From assembly GCA_025201805.1 (NCBI GenBank), contig MU619327.1, positions 1 through 36,560 on the forward strand: a DNA stretch of 36,560 bases, in the 5' to 3' direction. Under the pieces are notes generated by a model, which was given only the letters and a program-made list of their open reading frames with translations, did not search any database and was not told the DNA's origin. Source of the stretch: Parasitella parasitica. Taxonomy: Eukaryota > Mucoromycota > Mucoromycetes > Mucorales > Mucoraceae. The translations under genes and the position numbers were made by a program. Shown in pieces: positions 1-11,704 of this stretch (its first letter is position 1; every line of letters begins with the position of its first letter).

Positions 1-273
1 TATTTCACAACTAAGATGGTATAATATCTCAGCGATATAGAATAATAGTGCAATTAAGTATATAGGACAGAAATTAAACGTAAGAAAGTTCGATATATTT
101 CAAATATACAGCATAATTCGATATATATCCAAGGTGAGACGTATCCAGTTTTCAACATCAGATTCAGGAACATGGTTTCTATTAGCTCAAGATTCGGATA
201 CCGTTTTTGATAATTGGGACGACAAAAGCGGGTTTTATAATTGTAGCACATAAAAAGTATCACTTTAATAGAG

Positions 274-341
274 AATGGTTAGTATGGTAGCCTGCTATGC
301 TAATGGTCTTTGAGAGCGCAGCTTCGACTCCTGCAGGCGTT
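274..341 (+). pseudogene. tRNA-Ser(GCT)-like relic
   Basis: A box-B-like GCTTCGACTCC lies in a T-arm with 4 of 5 pairs. Upstream is a 7-base loop CTGCTAT on a 4-bp stem with anticodon GCT, T before and A after it, then a long variable region and a box-A-like TGGTTAGTATGG. These are the marks of a serine tRNA. No acceptor stem can be paired, so it is not a functional tRNA; a tRNA pseudogene or the head of a tRNA-derived SINE fits better. Confidence 0.4.
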
Positions 342-448
342 GTATATCTTTTCAGATTGTTAAGAAGAATAGTGCATGTAGCTATTATCAGTTAGCTTAC
401 TTGTGTGTAAAAAATATCATTAAAATGCCAAGTCAAGCAGATATCTCT

Positions 449-563
449 GATGTATCAATTCTTAAAACTGAATGATAATATAATATAAACTCATACTGAA
501 GAGTAAAACATCAGATCATAAAATAATATGACATGACACATCCGGTTTTAGAATTGATACATC
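449..563. repeat. imperfect inverted repeat, about 21-nt arms
   Basis: The arm at 449-470 is the reverse complement of 544-563 apart from one missing base and a mismatch at the edge. The loop is about 73 nt. It could be a small MITE-like element or a hairpin. I saw no clear target-site duplication. Confidence 0.5.
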
Positions 564-1328
564 AATCCTCACATCGCTTCCCTCAATTCATAGAAAGTAT
601 ATAAACCCTCTATTTTTGAATGTAATAAACGGATTAATTTCTTTTGAACTATTCTGATAAATCAATCTCAATTATTCCTAAATTTCAACAGATGCAGCTT
701 CACAGATAGATCATTATTACTTTCCTCTCATTTTAATCATAAACCATTACAAAATAATGACTCGTCATAGATTAAAAATCATAATATAAATTCAGATAAC
801 ATTAGATGATAGAAACGTTCGACGAAACTCAGATAAATATGTGTACTGAAGAATAGCTCGAAACACAAAATAAAGATTGTCTAATTCTCCTTTATTCGTC
901 CCATCATGGCACATTTTACCGTACCTGTTAGATGTCTTGATTTGCATATACATATTTAGCTTCCAAATCACTGCAAACTCACCAATATTCAATCTTTACC
1001 TCTTACTTACTGTCTTTATTAAACCGCTTGTCTGTCTTTGGATAGTTATAAATCTGGTGCTCGCTACAAATAGATCGATCCCTCTTGAAAAGTTAGTTTA
1101 TATTGCTCTAACATAACCTGCAGCATTATCCAAATTCGAAATAACGTGTGTGTTCTGTATTGCCAGGTGTACACAGACTCTGCGTATAACCTTGTTAGTT
1201 GTTAGAATTAATATCGAGAAAAAATACACATGGCATATTTCTAGCCTCCATATTATTTAATAAAAATAACTCCCTTCAAGTACCTAAGACGACATGAATT
1301 GATTATTAGTTAAAACCAAATTTCTTAC

Positions 1329-1453
1329 TGCTTAAAAAATCACCTTTTTTGATTCGACCATGTTCAATTTCGAGAGATTCAAGGTATTTTGCCCTACTTT
1401 CGACATGATACTTTACTCTGTTTAAAGAGCTTGTACGCCAAATAAAAATACAT
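1329..1453 (-). pseudogene. dispersed coding relic, copy 1
   Basis: About 125 bp that aligns with 33484-33607 at roughly 65-70 percent identity. Read on the minus strand, both copies share a frame with the peptides LESLEI and IKKGDF. Many differences inside these peptides are synonymous (GAA/GAG, CTT/CTC, GGT/GGA), so the ancestor was probably protein-coding. This copy has one extra T after IKKGDF and no start codon or gene context. The family is not recognised. Confidence 0.45.
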
Positions 1454-1934
1454 GATTATTTATTTCATGCTTTGCTGCATACGCACATTTTTTATTTTTT
1501 ATTTTTAAAATGTTTATTATTTAGTTTTGGAGTGCGCTTGACTTTGAACTGAAGACGCCAAACAAAGCATATACCGCATAAATTTTAATTTGTGGTTATT
1601 TTGCTATACTCTTGTTTTATGTATAGTTATATCTGAATATACATCAAGACATATTTCTGCACACGGAGTTATATTTGTTTTAAGGTGTGATATCATCTGC
1701 AAGAAGGGTGTTATTTTGCAGAAGTATTCTGATATTGTTCTTAATAAAGCTTTTTGATGCCTAACTATCAACAAAGTATTATAAGACTGCAATGAACAGT
1801 TTTATATAAGGTATAAGAGAATAAGTGTTATGCTTCTGACCGGCAAAATATTTAAAGCAAATTGCATATAGTACACGGAGTTGTTTTACTACATCTCTTT
1901 CTTCTCTTTTATTTTATTAAACACCAAATCGACA

Positions 1935-4633
1935 ATGGCGCCAATACAACATTTCAAAACTACTTTTTGGCCCCAAAAGCAGCCAGAGTTGACATTACCA
2001 GACTTCAACGCTGGTTTTTCAGCACTTCATCAAAAGCTAAACCAAAGTAAAGTTGAAAATGAAGAAATGATAACCTTCTTCAAAGATCGCATCGCAATCG
2101 AGGAAGCATATGCCTCAAGGCTAATGCACCAAGGTAAATTGAACCTGAAGCACTCAGGATTTGGTCGCGATGGAGGCGCTGGACTCGTGAAATGCTTTTC
2201 ACAACTCAAAAGAACTAGCCTCCGTGTCGGTGAACAACATCAGACTACAGCAAAGACTGTCAGTGATCATGTTTTATTGCCTTTGCAAGAATTTCATGAC
2301 GAGTACAAGCAAAATATCTCAAATTCAAAACAAGCGATAGACAGCATGTTGAAACAGTTTGATGGATTAAAAAAGGAGGCTGAGAAAGCTAAACATACAT
2401 ATCATCGCAAGTGTAAAGAAGCTGATAAAGCTGAGGAATTAGCTGTGAAGAATGCAACAGTAGCTGCTACCTCTACAGTTCATAAATCCCTGAATTATAA
2501 AGATTTGAAGGTTCCTGTCCCTGAAGATCCAAGCTATATTCAAACAGAAACAGCTTCAGCCACTTCAGAAAACTCTACAGCAACAGCAACGCCAGCAGCG
2601 ACGATTAACATACAATTGGGTAACCAAGTCATGCCTCAATTTGAATTGGATAGTTTGGTGCGCCGCATGAGACAAAGCATTGCAGTAAAGGATCACCGTG
2701 TTGCTATACTGGGCACATACAGAAATACGTCCACCGGAGAAGATATTGCTATCTGGTTACAGAAAAACTTGCCCCAATGCAAAGATTCCCCTGCCATGGC
2801 AGATGTAGTTGGACAACAATTGATCCAACCTTACAACATTTTACGTTTGATTGGCCAGCGCGGAAACAAGTTTATAGCATCTGCAAGCTCGTTCTATCAG
2901 TGGCAAGTAGTAGGAGATGACGATACTGCAAGCATCACGTCAACATCTGACATTGGATTAACATACACAGCTCTTGGTGGCCTTGTGGACAAGATAGCGA
3001 CTCCTGCGGCGTCGACAGCGTCTGAGGACCCTCACAAGAAAGCTCGCCGTGAAGCCGAAAAGAGTGATCAAGCATATCGAGCTGCTGTGTTCAAATTAGA
3101 TCAACTGCGTATGGCCATTGAAGAAGCAATGTTTGCACATCTTACAGAGATGGAGCAGGTTGAGTTTAATCGTATTGAGCAGTTGAAACATATTATATCT
3201 TCTTTCATTGCTTCCATATCTGTAGTAATTCCCCAAGATAAACTAGTCATTGAAGAAATGATGGTTTTTCAAGAATCTCTCAAACCCGACCAAGATATTC
3301 AGTTCATTGTCCAGCAATACATGGTATCTGGATTCTCGCCAAAAGCTATTCTATACGAAAATTACTATCATGGGATATCACACGGTAAATTCTATTGCTA
3401 TGTGGTAGCTCTTTGCTCTTAAGATTAACACACTTTTTCTTAGATCAAGTGTTTGGCGTGCCTTTGGAAGATTTAGGGAAGCAATCCTCAGATAGTGTCC
3501 CTAAATTCATTTCAACTATTTTGGAAGCTATTGATAAAGGAGTAGATGAAATTGAAGACGGCGATGCAAAACAAAAAGTATGGTCTACTCCTTGCGCTTT
3601 AGACCGAGTTCACACAACATGCATGGAATTAAATACTCAAAGTGATTATTTGACATTGGATATTATGAAGAAATACGAGTCAGATTTGCTTGTCGCTGTA
3701 CTTCGGTATTTTTTGTTGGAGCTGCCAGAGTGCTTATTGACTTATGAATGCTATGATCCAGTCCAAGCACTATTAGGAGGGCCTAGTAAGTGAATTTACC
3801 AAGGTCGCTTGAAAGAGCAGTGATTAACTCGCAAGACAAGACGATGAGCAGGATGAAAGCCTGCGCCTTGTTTCATTTAGTAATTTGGTAGCTACTCTCC
3901 CCGCGTCTCATTTCGCTACGCTGAAGTCAATTTTTGCAAGCATTACAAGGTAGTCGATGTTCCTTCTTGAAATCTAAAAAAGGACATTAACATATTTAAG
4001 TATAGCTTTATACAAAAGGCTTGTGTATCACCAGATAATATATTAAACATAAGCCAATCATTGGGACCCGTCATATTGAGATCTCGAGTGGATTCTTACA
4101 CAGTTCTCAGCAGCAAAGTGCCAGTAAAGTTTGTTCAGGAGCTTATAAATCACTACGGCGAAATATTCTCAGAATCAACGTTAAAATTACACAACGATAG
4201 CGAAAAAAGAAGACTTGCTAAGCCTATCATTGCTGTACAACAGCAAAATCAACAAGAAAAGAGCAGCAAACGTGGAAATAAATGGACCGTCAATTCCATG
4301 ATGGGAGTTTTTCAAAGAAATAATGCGACTAATATTGAGCCGCAGCAAACACTGCTTCCAAGATCTGTATCTCTGTCATTTGGCTCTACCATTACTCGTC
4401 AGGAATCACCTCCATCTTCTCCATTGATGTCGCCATTGCCATCTGTTCCTGAATCTAAAAAGGCAGAATCTACAGTTGTATTTGACGGTGGGGACCATAT
4501 TTTTGATGAGAGAGAAGAGACTGCACAAGGCATCTTGAAGGATATAGAGGAGAAAGCCAGAAATACCCAACAGCAGCCAATAAACTCTGCGCGTGAGCAG
4601 ATAGACTCATTTTTTGATGATGATGATGAATAG
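1935..4633 (+). CDS. F-BAR / DEP / RhoGAP protein, Rgd2-like
   Basis: Predicted Rho-family GTPase-activating protein of 842 residues, likely acting at the membrane-cytoskeleton interface. Exons: 1935-3384, 3444-3785, 3841-3949, about 4006-4633; introns 55-59 nt, all phases consistent. The F-BAR domain starts at residue 5 and is split by a DEP domain (about 234-327); its second half follows (about 375-480), the order known for yeast Rgd2. RhoGAP runs from about 486 (VFGVPLEDL, LELPECLLTYE, SQSLGPVILR). The tail from about 690 is Ser/Pro-rich and ends in FFDDDDE. The position where an arginine finger is expected reads VWSTP (W530-S531), without Arg. I chose the ATG at 1935 because MAPIQHFKTTFW looks like an F-BAR start; the in-frame ATG at 1881 adds only a hydrophobic stretch. 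Very sure of the domain class, less of the GTPase target. Confidence 0.9.
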
Positions 4634-5661
4634 CCGATTCATGTTATAATTTCTTTTATTAAAAGTGTAATGGTAGAATTGTTGTTTATTACATCCTCCT
4701 GTATGCATAATAAAAGACTCCAATCAAAACACGGCAGAATTTAACAAGCAAATAGTGGCAAAGCTTCTGATTTGTAGTCAAGCATTACCAAGTATGTTAA
4801 GATGGATCCGAATTTTGCACTATTGCATTCGGTGTAACACTGTGCACAAGTATATTTCTACACCAAACTTTCTATTATTGTTATCGTATAAATCATTGTA
4901 GGTAACATGTTACGCAATGAATACCCTAATCTAAGAGAGGCGATGAAGAAAGTATGCTATTTTTTCGTTACGAGATCAATCATATACAGGTCTATATATT
5001 GTTTTGATCCGTTCTTGTGAGCAGCAACGAGAAACATCTGTTTGTTTGATTCTAAATGATCTAAAACATTTGTGGCAAAGTAAATTAGTAATACAAAAAC
5101 ATTGTCACAGCCTCGTAGATTTGAGAATGTTCATTCAATTAATGACAAATGATGAATAGGCAAAGTCGATAAAACAAGACGTGCTCTTACCCAACTCTTT
5201 GAATTTTTTTCTTTTATCTTATTTTTCAAAATAAATGCTATGCACCTCTTCATTGCGATTAAGGCGGATTTTGTTTGATTTGGAATAGGCAATTGCATGC
5301 GTAACCGATTTCCTGATCAAAAATGGAGTCTGGAAATCAAGGTTTGTTTTTTGAAGGCAGCAAAAATGTCAGTATTTGAGGAGCAACGTTTGAAAATAGT
5401 GTATTGAACTCTCGATGGATGGTGATTTTCTACTCTTATCAGTTGCAATTGTAGAAACGTTTAACTTCATTTTGGTTACAAGCTGACGAGCCGACATCTG
5501 TAAAAGTGGCGACATGTTGATCTCCATGATATCATTTGCTGAAATGGTTGAATTATTATTAATACAATTGTGATTCTTTTTTTGCATGTCCCGTTCTCCA
5601 AAAAGTATAAAAAGACGCCGGGTTTTTCTATCTGCAGACAGCTCCAAATCCAAGCCAATCA
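4634..5661. other. intergenic region before the PDR transporter
   Basis: Holds the 3' end of the RhoGAP gene (AATAAAAG near 4708) and the promoter of the ABC transporter. A weak two-exon small ORF model (4907-5159) is described under findings but not called as a gene. Confidence 0.6.
5606..5613 (+). promoter_or_regulatory. TATA box of the PDR transporter
   Basis: TATAAAAA lies 49 nt before the ATG at 5662, the usual spacing for several genes of this window. It supports the chosen start. Confidence 0.6.
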
Positions 5662-8600
5662 ATGCAAAGCCAAAACCAAAATAGAATCAGCAATGAAAGC
5701 TTTCGAACGACATCTTCGAATGAAGAAGCCACCATAGGCGACAAATCTCCATACTACAGCTTATCTCAAATTCGGTCTCGTGGTGGCTATGGTGAATCGA
5801 ATGGAAATGCGGTTGATATTGAAGTAGCTTTAGAAGAGTACAGATCTGTCCAAAGAGAACTGACACGGCAGTCCAAACGGACAACTGACGCTGATGTCGA
5901 GAAAGCTGAAGAAAATGACTTTGACCTGACTGAGTATCTTGCAAATCAGCATGATCAGCTCAATTCGGCTGGCCTGAAATCAAAGAATATGGGTGTCGTT
6001 TGGAAAGACCTGACGGTGGAGGGCGTTGGTGCTGATGCTAGATCAATTGCAACAAATTGGTCTGTCCTTACAAAGGCCGCTCAATTCTGGGAATGGACAA
6101 AACATAAAGGCACTGATTTCACCATCTTGCATGATAACAATGGCTTTTGTAAATCGGGAGAAATGCTGCTGGTTTTAGGTCGTCCTGGATCTGGTTGTTC
6201 CACTCTTCTTCGGGTGCTTGCTAATATGCGTGCTTCATATACCAGTGTTAAGGGCAGTGTGGCATATGGCGGTATTGATGCCCATGACTTTGGCAAGCAC
6301 TTCAAGGGCGAAGTATGTTACAATGAAGAAGAAGATCTACATTACCCTACACTGACAACTGAACAGACACTGTGGTTTGCTCTTAAAAACAAAACCCCTA
6401 GTACCCGCATTCCTGGTGAATCAAAGCAAGATTTTATCAATAGTGTGTTGTATTTGCTCGGCAACATGCTTGGCTTGACAAAGCAAATGAAGACTATGGT
6501 TGGCAATGCCTTTGTGCGTGGTCTTTCTGGTGGAGAACGCAAGCGTCTTTCCATTGCTGAGCAAATGACGACGCACAGCTCTATTAATTGCTGGGATTGT
6601 TCTACTCGTGGTCTTGATGCCTCTTCTGCTCTTGACTATGTTCGCTCTCTCCGTATAATGACTGATATTATGCAAAAAACTACCATATCTACTTTATATC
6701 AGGCTTCCGACAGTATTTTTGACCTGTTTGACAAGGTCATGGTGCTTGATGAAGGTCGCTGTATATATTTCGGCCCTACCTCTGAAGCCAAGTCCTACTT
6801 TACTGACATGGGCTTCCATTGTCCGTCTCGTAAATCTACTCCTGATTTCCTCACTGGTTTATGTAATATCAATGAGCGTCAGATCCAACCTGGCTTCGAA
6901 ACACAAGTGCCTGTGAATGCCTGTCAATTTGAAAAAAAGTACAAAAATTCTTCCATGTTTGACGAGATGATGGCTGAGCGCGAGACATACGAAAAAGAGA
7001 TCAACCAAGACAAACCTGCAGAGGCATTCCGTGAGGCGTTCAAACAAGCACACAATACACCTGCTGTTGTCAGCTACTATGATCAGTTAAGAGCCCTTAC
7101 TGTGCGTCAATTCCAGCTTATCTGGGGAGACAAATACTCTGTCTTTGTGCGTTATGGCGACGTTGTTGTCAAGGGCCTCATTACTGCTTCTGTTTTCTTT
7201 ATGATGCCTTTGGATGGTTCTGGTGCTTTTGCTCGTGGCGGGGCATTTCTTTTCAGCCTAATCTTCAATGCGTTTATAGCCCAATCGGAGCTTCCAGCCT
7301 TTATGCAAGGACGTCGAGTATTGGAGAAGCATAAACACTTTGCAATGTACCATCCGTCTGCCTTTTATCTTGCACAAGTTATTGTTGATGTGCCTCTTGC
7401 GATTATCCAGGCTATTCTATTTGAAGTTTGCATCTATTTTCTTATGGGTTTATCGTTGGATGCTGGAAAGGTAATTGCATGTAGAGTAATAATAATAAAA
7501 AAGGCACACGCTAACCAGACATCCGCTCTAGTTTTTCACTCTGTTTGTCAACTTGATTGCCATTACTCTGTGTATGAATGGCTTCTTTCGTTTCTTGGGC
7601 GCTATTAGCCCAAACTTCTTTGTCGCATCTCAGCTCTCCAGTTTTGCGTTTGTTGCTTTGCTGATTAACTCTGGTTATCAGCTGCCTTACCCGGACATGC
7701 ATCCTTGGTTTATGTGGATCTACTGGATCAATCCACTTGCCTACAGCTACAAATCTATGCTTTCTACTGAGTTGAGAGGAGCCAAGTTCAACTGTGATGG
7801 TTCAAATGGCGTTCCCTACGGCCCTGGTTATACAGATCAAGCCTATCGATCATGTATTCTGCCGGGTGCACAGCCTGGAGCAAGCTTTGTCCTTGGCGAC
7901 GACTATTTAGTCCAACAGTATGAGTACTATACATGGCAGATTTGGATCAATTTTGTAGCTGTTGTATTGTTTTTTGTACTGTTTACCGTCCTCACCGCTC
8001 TTTGCATGGAGTACATTGATCTCAAGCAAGAAGGAACAATCACCAAGGTCTACAAGAAGGGGGCTTCTCCTATAGTCGAATCGGCCGAGGAACAACTAAA
8101 CCAAGAAATGACAAAAGAAGAGCACAAACTGGAAGACGTGACTGAAGGAACTACCTTTTCATGGCACCATATCAATTATACCGTACCTGTCAAAGGTGGA
8201 ACACGTCAATTACTGAACGATGTGGCTGGCATTGTCAAGCCTGGAAATCTAACTGCTTTAATGGGTTCCTCTGGTGCTGGTAAAACTACTCTTTTAGATG
8301 TCTTGGCCAGGAGAAAGACCATCGGTTCCATTGAAGGCAACATCTACTTGAACGGCGAAAGCCTGGCGAGCGATTTTGAGCGTCTGACTGGATATTGTGA
8401 GCAGATGGACGTTCATAATCCTAATGCTACTGTTCGTGAAGCTCTTCAGTTCTCTGCTTATTTGCGCCAATCTGTCAGCATCTCCAAGGAAGAAAAAGAC
8501 GCTTACGTGGAGCAAATCCTTGACCTACTAGAGATGAAAAAGATTGGCGATGCTCTCGTCGGTGATCTTGAAGAAGGAACTGGTATCTCTGTTGAAGAAC

Positions 8601-10039
8601 GTAAGCGTCTTACTATTGCTATTGAGCTGGTTGGAAAGCCCAAACTCCTCTTTTTGGACGAACCTACCTCTGGTCTTGATGCCCAAAGCTCGTACAACAT
8701 CATTCGCTTTATCCGTAAATTGGCTGACGCTGGCTGGCCTGTTCTTTGCACCATTCACCAACCTTCAGCTACACTATTTGAGCATTTCGATCATTTATTG
8801 CTGCTCATGCGTGGGGGAAAAACTGCTTACTTTGGAGAGATTGGTAAAGATTCTCGTACAATGATTGACTATTTCGAGTCCAATGGCGGTCCTGCTTGCT
8901 CCCCTGAAGCTAACCCTGCAGAGTACATCTTGGAATGCGTTGGTGCTGGTACTGCCGGTAAAGTCACTCAAGATTGGGCTCAAATATGGGAAAAATCGCC
9001 TGAGGCTGCCGCTCTTGAAGAGGAGCTAAAGACCATTCACGCGTCAGTTGATCCTACGGTCAACCGAAAGGTCGAAACCTACGCTCAATCATTTTGGCAG
9101 CAACTTTATTTTGTATTCAAGCGCATGAGTCTCTCTTGGTGGCGTAGTCCCTCTTACAATGTTGGGCGATTGCTAAATGTCGTCTTTATTGGTCTCCTCA
9201 CTGGGTTTACATTCTGGAAAGTTGGAACAAACGTCAATGACATGCAAAATCGTATGTTTGGTCTTTTGACATCCATGTTTATGGGCAACACTGTCATCAT
9301 CTTGGTTCAACCCCGTTACATGCAAGAGCGTACTTGGTTCCGTCGTGAATATGCAAGCAAATACTATAGTTGGTCTCCATTCGCATTGTCCTGTATATTG
9401 GTCGAAGTTCCGTATCTAGTGTCTCTTTCAGCTGTGTTCTTGGTTTGCTATTATTGGACTACAGGATTACAAAATTTGTCTGAGCGCGTGGGTTATTTTT
9501 ATATACAATTTGTAGTGTACATGTTTCACTCGGTCTCGTTTGGCTATGCTATTGCTGCCTTTTGTGAGTCTCCTACTATGGCTGCCATTTTGAATCCCTT
9601 CTTTTCAACATTCATGTACCTTTTCTCGGGCCTCTTTCAATCCCCCAAAGCTATGCCTAGATTCTGGAGCTCTTGGATGTACTGGCTAGATCCATATCAT
9701 TACTTTATCGAGGGACTTGTAACAAATGGCTTGGATAGCGTTCCAGTTGTCTGCACTGAAAGTAGTTTTATAAAGATCAAATCGCCTCCTGGAAAGACTT
9801 GTGGTGATTATATGGCTGATTTCTTTGCAGATGGTGGTTTGGGGTACATAGCGAATCCTAATAGCACCGATTATTGTGATTACTGTCAATACAGTGTAGG
9901 CAATGATTATTATGAGACCAATATCGGCTGGTCTTTCTCTAATAGATGGCGAAACTTTGGTCTCCTTTGGTTGTATACTGCTTTCAATATCCTTTTGTTT
10001 GCCATATTTGTGTATCTTTTTAGAAAACAAAAACGATAA
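5662..10039 (+). CDS. PDR/CDR-type ABC efflux transporter
   Basis: Full-size ABCG/PDR transporter of 1438 residues, expected in the plasma membrane and exporting hydrophobic drugs or lipids. Two exons, 5662-7470 and 7532-10039, with one 61-nt phase-0 intron. Layout is (NBD-TMD)x2. NBD1 has the PDR-type Walker A with Cys for Lys (GRPGSGCST, about residue 174), the signature LSGGERK (about 287) and the divergent Walker B with WDCSTRGLD (about 309). NBD2 has a normal Walker A (GSSGAGKTT, about 847), a degenerate signature (VEERKRL, about 954) and LLFLDEPTSGLD (about 975). This asymmetry is the fungal PDR hallmark: one canonical and one degenerate ATP site. The C-terminus has the typical FSNRWRNFG segment followed by a last helix. 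Length is normal and no break is seen. Substrates cannot be told from sequence. Confidence 0.97.
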
Positions 10040-10204
10040 ATTTCATGTACCATTGTAACTCCATAAAAGCTATCAAGCTTTTAAAAAATATTACACATAT
10101 CAATGCATTTAGACAACATATTCCACTATATATGTACCAACCTCATCTTATAACATGATCAATTCCCTTTGTAATAAAACTATATTTTTCGATCAACGAA
10201 TTCC

Positions 10205-10449
10205 CTATTTGAATTTTTCTTTTACATTTTTATGCTTGCACTCTAAAGCCTGTTTCGCTTCACGCAGCTGTTGAAGCTGCTCACTCTCATAATCGTACCA
10301 CATTTGTTGATAATGGCAACCTCTTTAGCAAATAACCCTTCTTCTAATGATGGCTTTATTACTGCGTAGCTTTTAACCCTTACTTACTTGGCTACTATGG
10401 TATAAAAAAATGGTAGTCTTTGGCTGATTATCACTTCTGCTGAAAACAT
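10205..10449 (-). CDS. small membrane/coiled-coil protein (59 aa), probable
   Basis: Not recognised. Exon 1 is 10449-10388 and exon 2 is 10322-10205, joined over a 65-nt intron with donor GTAAGT and phase 2 on both sides. Exon 1 encodes MFSAEVIISQRLPFFYTIVA, a possible membrane anchor. Exon 2 gives a polar helix rich in Gln, Glu and Lys (YESEQLQQLREAKQAL) and ends in KEKFK-stop. The shape (hydrophobic N-terminus, short charged coiled coil) recalls small mitochondrial inner-membrane or assembly proteins, but this is only a resemblance. No TATA box was seen. It lies tail-to-tail with the PDR gene, 165 bp away. It may be missed by gene finders because each exon is short. Confidence 0.45.
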
Positions 10450-11704
10450 CGTCTATTTAAAATTAGACATACATATCATCATACCATGGGATTAGTTTCT
10501 GATACATAGCCTGTTCCCTTTGCATGACTATACATAAACAGTTGACTACAGAAAACATCAACTTTCATACAAAAAACGCATATAAATGCCTATAGCTTTG
10601 CTCAACAAATAAACCAAGCCATGTTTTGCACTTGTACGTTACTGCCATGATCGGGGCTGTTTGATATAAACTTTGTTTCCACTGGGCGATGCATAGATCA
10701 AAACCGTTTGCAAAAGTAATTGCGTTTTGCTTTAGACAGCAGCAGTAGAAAAACAATATTTTGCTCGTCAATATAGAGTTTGTTTCTTGCCAGTGATAAA
10801 TCACTTTTTCATTTTGTAACAAAATATGCTTATACTATGATTACTGCATGTTCTTTATTAAAAGTCTCGTACAATATTCTACCAATATTTTGGGAAAAAC
10901 ACTTTCTTGATTTTTTGTACGTGCACTTTTGATAATTGATGCTTATGACAGCTACTAGTTCCTTGTCGCTCCTTGTGGTATGGTCTTTGAATTCATCAAG
11001 GCTTTTGAATTTTTGAAGGATGTTTACTCCCCAGGATGCCCTTCTGTCAGTGCTAAAGGTATTCTCTTCAGGTTCCGTCAGTCTCTACTCGATGATTGAT
11101 GGCGTTTCCCTGCGGAGGCTCGTATTTCTGAAGATACTTTTTTCTCAATACGATTTGGTTATAGCTGGCGAATCATTTATTTCTGTTTTTACATCTTTAC
11201 AAATGCATTTTCTTGGGCTAAAAACAATCTTTAAGTATTTTAAGCTGTATCTGGACTTGACATTTTATATGATAAACCAATATAACTTTTTTAGTATATG
11301 ATTTGACCTTTAGCTAAAAAATGTGTGATATCTGGATGTAATGCATTATCTTGTTTGTGTCGCAGCAAATGATGTGGCAGACAACTTTTTATCGATTATA
11401 TTTTACTCGGCATTTATGGAAAATTCAGATCTTGGAGTTTAATCCGTGTTTCCTTAACTTTATGATTGTTTCGTGTTACCAGGAAGAATCTTCAACCTTG
11501 TAAGACTTCTCTTGCCACGTAACCATAATATCGATTGTTTGGTATTTGATATATAAATTTATTGAATTATAGACTATTTTGCAAGCAGCACCAGGCCACA
11601 TATAACAATAAAAGCGAGCCAAAATAATAAGTAAAAATAGAAGAGGAAGGTATCATGCAACAAAAGAGACGGTGGGATATAGCTCTAAGAAATGCTTTTT
11701 ATAA
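10450..11704. other. intergenic region with a possible decayed ORF
   Basis: No supported gene. A frame from 10980 to 11234 (+) reads for 85 codons with one stop (11097-11099) and looks coding-like in composition (see findings). Otherwise AT-rich DNA. Confidence 0.55.

Larger units (their letters stand above)
1..1934. other. AT-rich gene-poor stretch upstream of the RhoGAP gene
   Basis: I see no supportable protein gene here; the open frames are short and lack splice, promoter or family support. It contains a tRNA-Ser-like relic (about 274-341), an imperfect inverted repeat (449-470 against 544-563) and one copy of a dispersed coding relic (about 1329-1453). A TATATAAG-like sequence near 1803 may be promoter material for the gene that follows. 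Confidence 0.6.

Noticed and set aside
1881-1934. In-frame upstream ATG of the RhoGAP gene
   Set aside because: It would add 18 mainly hydrophobic residues before a normal F-BAR start. The ATG at 1935 fits the family better, although 1881 is not excluded by promoter spacing.
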